NCBI GenBank assembly: GCA_016784085.1
Contig: JADHVH010000012.1
Location: 1 to 12,884, forward strand
DNA: 12,884 bases
Reading direction: 5' to 3'
From: Candidatus Pacearchaeota archaeon
GTDB taxonomy: Archaea; Nanobdellota; Nanobdellia; Pacearchaeales; GW2011-AR1
Position numbers and translations under genes: made by a program. This document shows, one piece after another, positions 6,699-12,533 of this stretch; within the stretch, counting starts at the first letter, position 1, and every line of letters begins with the position of its first letter. Below the pieces are notes generated by a model that searched no databases, was not told where the DNA came from, and saw only the letters and a program-made list of their open reading frames with translations.

Positions 6699-9425
6699 TT
6701 ACAATCTCCAATCAAGATATTTGTCCGCATCCTTATCTAAATATTCTTGCTTAATCTCCTCTTCTCCAGTGTATTCTATTTCCCAAATCTTTATCGGTCC
6801 TTGAATCCCATTAAAATAAACAAAATCAGAAACATTCATCCCCTGGCTTCTTAAATTGTCAATCAACAAAGAAGGTTCATTATGAGCTATTTTAAAATTA
6901 GGAAATCTTTCTAAAGGATCATTTAAAATATAGATTTGAGATAACATACCTCTAAACAATCTTGGAGAAATAAACATTGCAGCGCCAACAGGATTTTGTC
7001 TGATTCCCTGCCCTTGCTGTTCTATTCTTGGAAAAACATATGCAGCAGCCTCAATACCCTGTTTAAAATCAAAAAACTCACCATAAATAGAAAGATATCT
7101 CAAATTTACCTTATATTGTTTATTTTGATAAATAATAATTGTATAGGGCTGCAAATAATTAACAGAGTCTCCTAAATTTTGAGTAGGAATGGCTATAGCC
7201 CCAACACCCGCAGAACCTCTTGGAAGAAATATCTCTTTTCCATCTTCTTCAATCAAAAGATCCTCATCTAATGTAATCCCTCCAGTATAAAAATAAATAG
7301 TTTTGTCCTTGGTCTCCTGAGTATTTTTTTCATTTAATACGAAAGTTCCAATCCAAGAATACCTATCATAATCTTTATCACTTCCAATGCTTGAAAAAGC
7401 AGTATATTTCCCAATATCTGTTGAATCAATTAAAAAATGAGTGGTATCATGATTATATAAAAATTCTAACGCATCTTCTTGATTATCTCCTGTTAAAACT
7501 AATCTCCCCATTAAATAATTCCAATATGTGATTGCATTTCCTCCATCTGTCACTGTTGCTCTATTCCCAATACTCTGCAACCAATAACCATAATCCCACC
7601 AATGTCCAAAAACAGCATCTTCAGGAGTTTCTTCTCTAACCCACCCCATCGCTTTTTGCCATTGCATATTATATGCAGAAGGAACAAAACTATATGCCTG
7701 GGCCTTAACAGAATTATAATAAATCCAAAAAGTATAAAGACTAGCTATTAATATTAAAATAATCAAAACACCCACAATCACCTTAAGGGTTTCATCTTTT
7801 ATCTTTCTAAATCTATCAATAGACTCTACAATTAAAAAACCCACAAAAATTGGAGCAATCGGCCCCAAAACCATTATTAACCTAACAGCACCCCTCGCTG
7901 TAAACAAAGTTAAAATAAACAATGAAAATAATAGCAAATATTCAAATCTAATCTTTTCAAAACTCCTATCTCCTCTTTTACGATATTTAAAATAATAACG
8001 AACTATAAATCCAAATAAAAGAAGTGCAGAAACATAATAAAAAGATTTACTAATAAAATTTTCACCATTAAAAATACTACTTCCAGAATATCTTGAAAAT
8101 ATTAAACCACATAAAAATAAAACATAAAAACCCGTCAAAACCCATGCATCTTTTTTTCTAAATTTCATTAGCATTTTTCTAAACAAAAAAACAGAACCAA
8201 TAAAAAATAGCCAAAACATAATTGGAATATTCTTAATAAAAGGACCGAAATTTCCACTCCATTCCTGAAAATTAGGCTGCCTATTCTCAGCAACAGTAAT
8301 GTTCCACCTACCTGTAACTGGTTTAAAAATTGTTTGATGAAATACCTTTAACCTCTCAATTATAAAAAAAGGCCCAAGAAATATCGAAGCTAAAATAATT
8401 AATAAAACAAGAGTCAAAATAAGAGAAAATAAGGTTAAAGGTATTTTTGAATCCTTAAATCTCTCTCCAAATCTACTCTTTTTAATCAGAAAATGAACAA
8501 TTAAAGTAAAAAGTAATAAAGAACCCATGCCTGTTGATATAGAAGTTAAAAGATTAATTAAAGCATATTTATTTGAAAAAAATAATAATATAAAGTAAGA
8601 TGTTAAAATCCATAAAATAAAAACCAAAGATTCTCTCTTTTTCATTTTATCTAAAATAAATGCAATTAAACAAGCAAGACCTATCGGAATAAATACATAA
8701 GAAACACCACCCCAAATCAGACCTAACATTCCGGTTGAAATTCCAGACAAAATCCCTAAAGTACCTACTAACCTTAAATCCTTAGATTTCCATGCTTTTA
8801 AAAATAAATAAAAAGCTAAAAACATAAAAAAGAAAGCAGCAGACTCTTTCTCAGGTATTCCTGCAATAGTTCTTGATAAAAAAACTGGAATAACAACCAT
8901 AAAAAAACTAGAAATTATAACAATAATATTTGCTTTTAATTTGCTCTTCTTAGACTTCCTAATAAAAACCTCTCTTACAAATAAGAAAAAACTAATAATT
9001 GTTAATGTAAACATTATCACAGGAAAAATAACCGCAGCAAATTCAATATTAGATTCAAATCCCAAAAAATTTAATCCCTGATAAGTCCAAGCAATCATAT
9101 AAGGCAATAACATAGATTCCATAGAAGTATCAAAACCCAACGGAACATTTCTCATGTAATCAATTCCAGACAAACTTCCTTTTTCAACAATTATCTTTGC
9201 ATATCTTTCAAATAACCAAGGATCTAAATCAGGTCCTAATGTCCATGTATTTGTCGTTATATCCCATAAACCTGGCCTTCCATTATGGTCATGCATAGGC
9301 ATACTTCTAATATAAACCCCTAAAATCAAAACAATAATTAAAACTCCCAAAACCCAAATCTGTTTATTTTTTAAAAAATCTATTGCCTTTTTTCTCCTCT
9401 CTTCAATCAGATATTCTTCACCCAT
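6699..9425 (-). CDS. aglB: STT3/AglB-type oligosaccharyltransferase
   Basis: A 908-residue protein with an N-terminal polytopic domain (about thirteen helices, residues 23-570) and a C-terminal extracytoplasmic domain. The catalytic signature WWDYG is at 609-613 and binds the +2 Ser/Thr of the sequon. The first loop carries the metal-binding DxD in GPDLDPW (64-70). The fifth external loop has TVAE (377-380), the archaeal counterpart of the TIXE/SVSE motif holding the acceptor Asn. D670-IGK-673 resembles the DK motif of the C-terminal domain. It transfers the assembled glycan from the lipid carrier to Asn of secreted proteins. Length is usual for archaeal AglB. It has its own TATA box 26 nt from the ATG; the lipid-glycan assembly and flipping genes lie directly downstream. 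Confidence 0.96.
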   Translation of the reverse strand: MGEEYLIEERRKKAIDFLKNKQIWVLGVLIIVLILGVYIRSMPMHDHNGRPGLWDITTNTWTLGPDLDPWLFERYAKIIVEKGSLSGIDYMRNVPLGFDTSMESMLLPYMIAWTYQGLNFLGFESNIEFAAVIFPVIMFTLTIISFFLFVREVFIRKSKKSKLKANIIVIISSFFMVVIPVFLSRTIAGIPEKESAAFFFMFLAFYLFLKAWKSKDLRLVGTLGILSGISTGMLGLIWGGVSYVFIPIGLACLIAFILDKMKKRESLVFILWILTSYFILLFFSNKYALINLLTSISTGMGSLLLFTLIVHFLIKKSRFGERFKDSKIPLTLFSLILTLVLLIILASIFLGPFFIIERLKVFHQTIFKPVTGRWNITVAENRQPNFQEWSGNFGPFIKNIPIMFWLFFIGSVFLFRKMLMKFRKKDAWVLTGFYVLFLCGLIFSRYSGSSIFNGENFISKSFYYVSALLLFGFIVRYYFKYRKRGDRSFEKIRFEYLLLFSLFILTLFTARGAVRLIMVLGPIAPIFVGFLIVESIDRFRKIKDETLKVIVGVLIILILIASLYTFWIYYNSVKAQAYSFVPSAYNMQWQKAMGWVREETPEDAVFGHWWDYGYWLQSIGNRATVTDGGNAITYWNYLMGRLVLTGDNQEDALEFLYNHDTTHFLIDSTDIGKYTAFSSIGSDKDYDRYSWIGTFVLNEKNTQETKDKTIYFYTGGITLDEDLLIEEDGKEIFLPRGSAGVGAIAIPTQNLGDSVNYLQPYTIIIYQNKQYKVNLRYLSIYGEFFDFKQGIEAAAYVFPRIEQQGQGIRQNPVGAAMFISPRLFRGMLSQIYILNDPLERFPNFKIAHNEPSLLIDNLRSQGMNVSDFVYFNGIQGPIKIWEIEYTGEEEIKQEYLDKDADKYLDWRL

Positions 9426-9446
9426 TAAATTACTTACAATAAAAGG

Positions 9447-9458
9447 TTTTTAAATATA
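9447..9458 (-). promoter_or_regulatory. TATA box of the oligosaccharyltransferase gene
   Basis: Minus-strand TATATTTAAAAA followed by CC is centred about 26 nt upstream of the ATG at 9425. No Shine-Dalgarno site is present, so the mRNA is probably leaderless. It lies in the 51-nt gap after the zinc-ribbon gene. Confidence 0.65.
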
Positions 9459-9476
9459 TCTTTGGTGAAAAACAAT

Positions 9477-9629
9477 CTACCCCCTTAACAAACCCTCAAT
9501 CTCTTCTAACAACTCAATAGCACTTTTCTGCTTTTCAATACAATCCATCCCACAAAATTTACACTCATCTGGATTTTCAGCTTCAAAATTATAATTGCAA
9601 TTTTTACATACAAATTTTGCTAATCCCAT
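9477..9629 (-). CDS. Small rubredoxin-like zinc-ribbon protein
   Basis: A 50-residue protein read directly from the sequence. FVCKNCNYNF (6-15) and DECKFCGMDC (21-30) supply two CxxC knuckles (C8/C11 and C23/C26) spaced as in rubredoxin-like and rubrerythrin C-terminal domains, plus an extra C30. The rest (31-49) is a charged helix with a leucine/isoleucine face, which may mediate dimerisation or partner binding. It begins 16 nt after the SpoIIM-like gene with a weak GAGAT ribosome site, so both are probably one transcript. Zinc or iron binding is a strong family expectation; whether it is redox-active or structural cannot be told. The downstream T5 (minus strand, 9468-9472) may end the transcript. 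Confidence 0.8.
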   Translation of the reverse strand: MGLAKFVCKNCNYNFEAENPDECKFCGMDCIEKQKSAIELLEEIEGLLRG

Positions 9630-9645
9630 TTTTATCTCTTCTCAT

Positions 9646-10506
9646 CTAAAACAACGCAGGAGTAATAAACACCTCAATTAATGCAGCTATAAATAAGATT
9701 ATTACTGAGAGGATTATTAAATTCAAGGAATCCTGTAAAATAACCCAAAACCTTTCTGTTTTAATATCATGTTTAATAACCGCAATACTAATAATTCCTC
9801 CTGCCAATGCACCTCCAAAATAAGCCAGAATCTCTGGAATTCCATGAATCATATATCTTGTAAGACCCAAAGGAAGATTAGCTAAACTTGATTTTGAAAA
9901 AATACCAATTGCAGCAGAGATAACACTTGCATTCCAAGCCAAAATAAAAATAGCACCCGCCCCAAATATCAATGAAAAAACCAGTGTAAAAATCAGGACA
10001 TAAATATTATTTGCAAAAATATTAACAATTTTTTCTTGAGCACTTAAAAAAGCAGTTGTTTTTGAAGGATATTTCAATCCATATTCTGAAACACACTGAT
10101 CAAAATGAGTCGGTTTGTTAATCATACAATAAGTTTCTATCTGAGCTTTAAAGTTCTGATTTCCATCTTCAAACACAATATACCAAAAACTAAAAGCAAC
10201 TACAAACCCCATAAATAAAAACATAAAATAAGTCATAGCCTTCCCATGTTCTTTTATTAACCTTAAAAAACCATCTATCCTCAAATCTTTTTCTTCTTCA
10301 TTTTTAATTGCAAAATACATAAATGGTATTGAAAACATAACACAAAAAGTAACAACTAAAATACCAGTATATTTTGAAAGAACAGGGTCCCCCGAGAAAA
10401 TCCATTTAGTTAAAATAAGGGAAATAATTGCATAAAAAGCACCAACAAAAAACATTTCCCATGGCCGTTTCTCGGCTTTTGCAGGATTAATTAACATTTC
10501 TAACAT
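9646..10506 (-). CDS. SpoIIM-like (stage II sporulation protein M family) integral membrane protein
   Basis: A 286-residue membrane protein with about six helices (roughly 18-36, 46-67, 92-112, 168-200, 220-245, 262-284). Family hallmarks are FGAGAIFILAWNASV (181-195), the HGIPE motif starting the fifth helix (221-225) and the closing IEVFITP (277-283). The loop 113-160 between helices three and four holds two cysteines (C127, C138) and is probably extracytoplasmic. SpoIIM acts in peptidoglycan remodelling in sporulating bacteria, but archaeal members have no assigned role and occur in organisms that neither sporulate nor make murein. An upstream in-frame stop lies two codons before the ATG, which fixes the start at residue 1 or Met4. 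Unlike its neighbours it has a short leader with an AGGTG ribosome site. Confidence 0.85.
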   Translation of the reverse strand: MLEMLINPAKAEKRPWEMFFVGAFYAIISLILTKWIFSGDPVLSKYTGILVVTFCVMFSIPFMYFAIKNEEEKDLRIDGFLRLIKEHGKAMTYFMFLFMGFVVAFSFWYIVFEDGNQNFKAQIETYCMINKPTHFDQCVSEYGLKYPSKTTAFLSAQEKIVNIFANNIYVLIFTLVFSLIFGAGAIFILAWNASVISAAIGIFSKSSLANLPLGLTRYMIHGIPEILAYFGGALAGGIISIAVIKHDIKTERFWVILQDSLNLIILSVIILFIAALIEVFITPALF

Positions 10507-10514
10507 CTTTTATT

Positions 10515-10519
10515 CACCT
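10515..10519 (-). promoter_or_regulatory. Shine-Dalgarno site of the SpoIIM-like gene
   Basis: AGGTG (minus strand, in the context AAAGGTGA) lies 8 nt before the ATG at 10506. Together with a TATA box 46 nt upstream it shows that this transcript carries a leader of about 20 nt. Confidence 0.55.
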
Positions 10520-10547
10520 TTTTCTTAATAACTTTAAGCAATCAGGG

Positions 10548-10561
10548 TTTTTAAATATATA
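10548..10561 (-). promoter_or_regulatory. TATA box of the SpoIIM/zinc-ribbon operon
   Basis: Minus-strand TATATATTTAAAAA followed by CCC matches the element before the oligosaccharyltransferase gene. Its centre is about 46 nt from the ATG, predicting a start site near 10526. Confidence 0.6.
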
Positions 10562-10578
10562 TTTAGAATCTAGATAAT

Positions 10579-10587
10579 ATTTAAATA
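10579..10587 (+). promoter_or_regulatory. TATA box of the 146-residue hypothetical gene
   Basis: ATTTAAATA is centred about 26 nt upstream of the ATG at 10609, with no Shine-Dalgarno site, consistent with a leaderless mRNA. It is divergent from the SpoIIM promoter, and the 8-bp palindrome ATCTAGAT (10568-10575) lies between the two TATA elements. Confidence 0.55.
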
Positions 10588-10608
10588 ATATTCAATATTA
10601 AAATATTC

Positions 10609-11049
10609 ATGCCAATACTAAATTTAGATGATAGAGGGTACAGAACAGATATATCTAGATCTGAATCTTATACTATAAATGTTCCTGATAAAGGACCTAT
10701 TAAAAAAGATTCTCCTGAGCCTTATCCAGAAGATAGAAGAACTTTTGATGATTTAATTAATTTAAAACCTTTAAAAGGAACTCTTGATGGAAGGCCTTGT
10801 GTAATATTAGATACAACTGAGGCATATGATGAACAAGGGACGATACTAGATCACTTAGTTTGGATTCGTGAAAGAGAAGAGTGGGTAAATATTACATTCC
10901 ACAGATGGCTAGAAACTTCAATGGAATATATGCATGGCTGGTCCGGTCCCGAGGCACTTACTAATTATGAAAAACAAAAATTAACTGAAGCATATACAGA
11001 TGTTAGCAAAGTAAGTCCAGATAAACTTAAAACACTAGTTCAAGAATAA
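10609..11049 (+). CDS. Soluble protein of unknown function
   Basis: A 146-residue protein that I do not recognise. The N-terminal 45 residues are polar, proline- and charge-rich (DKGPIKKDSPEPYPEDRR, 27-44) and probably flexible. From about residue 54 there is a compact alpha/beta segment: GTLDGRPCVILDTTE (57-71) reads as a strand-turn-strand, then DHLVWIREREEWVNITFH (81-98), with several tryptophans (W85, W92, W100, W111). The end is helical. The pattern of a small-molecule or protein-binding domain is visible but no catalytic motif is. There is no signal peptide or membrane helix. It has its own leaderless promoter and is divergent from the SpoIIM operon, and is followed after 40 nt by the ribose-1,5-bisphosphate isomerase gene with a separate promoter, so no functional link is implied. 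Confidence 0.7.
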   Translation: MPILNLDDRGYRTDISRSESYTINVPDKGPIKKDSPEPYPEDRRTFDDLINLKPLKGTLDGRPCVILDTTEAYDEQGTILDHLVWIREREEWVNITFHRWLETSMEYMHGWSGPEALTNYEKQKLTEAYTDVSKVSPDKLKTLVQE

Positions 11050-11060
11050 TTCTCAATACA

Positions 11061-11068
11061 TTTTTATA
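11061..11068 (+). promoter_or_regulatory. TATA box of the ribose-1,5-bisphosphate isomerase gene
   Basis: TTTTTATA is centred 25 nt upstream of the ATG at 11090. The same T5 run could end transcription of the preceding gene, whose stop is 11 nt upstream. The following sequence is pyrimidine-rich and lacks a Shine-Dalgarno site. Confidence 0.6.
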
Positions 11069-11089
11069 CCCCCTCCACCTTATTTTTCT

Positions 11090-11905
11090 ATGGATAACAA
11101 AAAGAGGAAATCCCAATTCAACCAAATTTGTAAAGACATCAAGTCAATTAAAATCCAAGGAGCTAGAGATATAGCAAAAGCAGGATTAAAAGCCTACAAC
11201 CTCCAACCATCTAAATCTTCAAAAAAGAAATTACTTTCACTAAGACCAACAGAACCAATGCTTGAAAAAGTTCTAAACCAAACAAACAAGCTCTCAACTC
11301 AAGAAATTTTCAATCACTTCCAAGAAGCTCAAGACAAGATCAATCAAAATGTTCTTAAAATAATAAAAAACAAAAAAGTAATTTTTACTCACTGCCATTC
11401 AACAAATGTAACTCAAGCACTCATAAACGCAAAGAAAAAAAGAAAAAATTTTGAAGTCTACAACACAGAAACACGTCCATTATATCAAGGAAGAAAAACA
11501 GCAAGAGAATTAAGAAAAGCAGGAATTAAAGTTACAATGTTTGTAGACTCAGCACTTGGAGTTGCACTATCAAAAGAACAGAGAACAAAAAAAACAGATA
11601 TTGTGCTTCTAGGCGCAGATGCATTAACAAAAAAAGGAGTAATAAATAAAATAGGAAGCGAAGTAATAGCACGTATAGCGCACCAAGAAAAAATTCCCAC
11701 ATACATAGTTGCAGACTCTTGGAAATACAGCAAAAAAAAGATTCCAATTGAAAATCGTTCTCTTAACGAAATCTGGGATAAAGCACCTAAAAATATTAAA
11801 ATCAGAAACCCTGCTTTTGAGTTTGTAGATAAAAAATACCTGACAGGTATTGTAACTGAGCTTGGAGTGAGGTCATATTCAGAATTCTTAAAAAGTATTA
11901 AATGA
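11090..11905 (+). CDS. Ribose-1,5-bisphosphate isomerase (e2b2/eIF2B-like family)
   Basis: A 271-residue protein of the IF2B/MtnA/R15P-isomerase superfamily. An N-terminal helical region (residues 1-90, with IQGARDIA at 22-29 and RPTEPM at 52-57) precedes a Rossmann-like domain. THCHS (100-104), ETRPLYQGR (127-135), VDSALG (152-157) and LGADAL (174-179) are the active-site motifs; C102 and D177 correspond to the catalytic Cys133 and Asp202 described for the Thermococcus enzyme. True eIF2B regulatory subunits lack this Cys/Asp pair, so the isomerase is preferred. It converts ribose-1,5-bisphosphate to ribulose-1,5-bisphosphate between AMP phosphorylase and form III RuBisCO. About six extra residues sit between the catalytic pair (158-169), and the protein is shorter than the roughly 320-residue characterised enzyme. 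Partner genes are not in this window. Confidence 0.85.
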   Translation: MDNKKRKSQFNQICKDIKSIKIQGARDIAKAGLKAYNLQPSKSSKKKLLSLRPTEPMLEKVLNQTNKLSTQEIFNHFQEAQDKINQNVLKIIKNKKVIFTHCHSTNVTQALINAKKKRKNFEVYNTETRPLYQGRKTARELRKAGIKVTMFVDSALGVALSKEQRTKKTDIVLLGADALTKKGVINKIGSEVIARIAHQEKIPTYIVADSWKYSKKKIPIENRSLNEIWDKAPKNIKIRNPAFEFVDKKYLTGIVTELGVRSYSEFLKSIK

Positions 11906-12322
11906 CTATTTTTTCTCTTCTTTTTTCCGCCCCACCTCAATCATCTCCATTATCTTCATCATCTCATTTTGTAATTCTTCCAACCTAGCCATTATTTGGT
12001 TCTTACCTTCACTCAACCTCTCAACTTGTTCATCAACAACAGCCTTAGTCTCAGAAACACTTTTCCTAACATAATTTCCTTTTCCAACCTCAACAACTAA
12101 CTTTAAATCTTTTCCTTTATCTTTAACCTCAACAGGAATATAAATTCTCTTTCCCAAATTTGCAAGAATCTCTGTACTGCCATCACTATTTCCAATCTCA
12201 TTTAAACTTTCATTTAACTCATTCATTTCTTTAACATGTTGTTCAATTAATTGTAACTGCTCATTCAACTGATTAGCTTCCTGCTCCATCATTTGAATTT
12301 GTATTATTTGTTGTTGGTCCAT
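11906..12322 (-). CDS. pfdA: Prefoldin subunit alpha
   Basis: A 138-residue protein with the prefoldin layout: an N-terminal coiled coil (about 1-45, rich in Q, E and L), a central beta-hairpin body (53-88: ANLGKRIYIPVEV and LKLVVEVGKGNYVRK) and a C-terminal coiled coil (90-132) with a KKEEKK tail. The LVVEVGKGNYV segment corresponds to the DVGTGYYVE strand that separates alpha from beta subunits. Two alpha and four beta subunits form the hexameric jellyfish-shaped chaperone that hands unfolded proteins to the thermosome. The stop abuts, without overlap, the stop of the convergent isomerase gene. The ATG at 12322 is supported by a TATA element 27 nt upstream and no Shine-Dalgarno site. The beta subunit gene is not in this window. 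Confidence 0.88.
   Translation of the reverse strand: MDQQQIIQIQMMEQEANQLNEQLQLIEQHVKEMNELNESLNEIGNSDGSTEILANLGKRIYIPVEVKDKGKDLKLVVEVGKGNYVRKSVSETKAVVDEQVERLSEGKNQIMARLEELQNEMMKIMEMIEVGRKKEEKK
11909..11926 (+). terminator. Oligo-T terminator after the isomerase gene
   Basis: Two T6 runs (11909-11914 and 11921-11926) follow the TGA at 11905 within a pyrimidine-rich stretch, the usual archaeal intrinsic terminator form. The tract also encodes the Lys/Glu-rich C-terminus of the convergent prefoldin gene on the other strand. Confidence 0.5.
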
Positions 12323-12345
12323 GATTATAAAGCTCAGAATTTGAG

Positions 12346-12353
12346 GTTTTTAA
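12346..12353 (-). promoter_or_regulatory. TATA element of the prefoldin alpha gene
   Basis: Minus-strand CTTAAAAA followed by CC is centred about 27 nt upstream of the ATG at 12322. It belongs to the TTTAAAAACC-like class seen before the oligosaccharyltransferase gene and lies close to the presumed insertion-sequence end. Confidence 0.5.
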
Positions 12354-12379
12354 GTGTTTGTATTCTATCAGTATCTCCG

Positions 12380-12404
12380 CATACAACTCCCTCGGAGCTG
12401 TATG
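12380..12404 (-). repeat. Strong hairpin downstream of the transposase remnant
   Basis: CATACAACTCC (12380-12390) and GGAGCTGTATG (12394-12404) form an 11-bp stem with a 3-nt loop. The single mismatch on the plus strand (A/C) becomes a G-U wobble in minus-strand RNA, so the structure is fully paired in the transcription direction of the transposase. It stands out against AT-rich surroundings. It may lie at or near the insertion-sequence end or be a structured 3' UTR; it is not followed by a T run. Confidence 0.55.
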
Positions 12405-12489
12405 ATCTCAAACAAAATCCGAAAACCATCTACCCCAAAACCCTAGTCCTTTAATAAAATCAATCTTAGTATCTTAAATTGGACGAGAC

Positions 12490-12495
12490 AAAAAA
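12490..12495 (-). terminator. Oligo-T tract after the transposase
   Basis: T6 on the minus strand, 38 nt past the transposase stop, within the AAGCTTTTTTGTC context. It is a plausible intrinsic terminator for the transposase transcript. The rest of 12361-12533 shows no open frame or RNA gene. Confidence 0.35.
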
Positions 12496-12533
12496 GCTTT
12501 CGCTAACATCTTTCAATTTAAACTCCAATAGAA

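Noticed and set aside
11485..11940. Minus-strand open frames antisense to the isomerase
   Set aside because: Phe/Leu/Ser-rich translation without motifs; the plus-strand gene has conserved catalytic motifs and its own promoter.
12380..12404. Hairpin considered as an IS200/IS605 end
   Set aside because: The adjacent gene encodes a DDE-type, not a Y1 HUH, transposase, and no TnpB/TnpA-like sequence is visible.
12323..12533. Search for a tRNA, other RNA gene or CRISPR repeats in the largest noncoding stretch
   Set aside because: No cloverleaf, T-loop consensus or regularly spaced repeats were found; only the hairpin and a T tract stand out.
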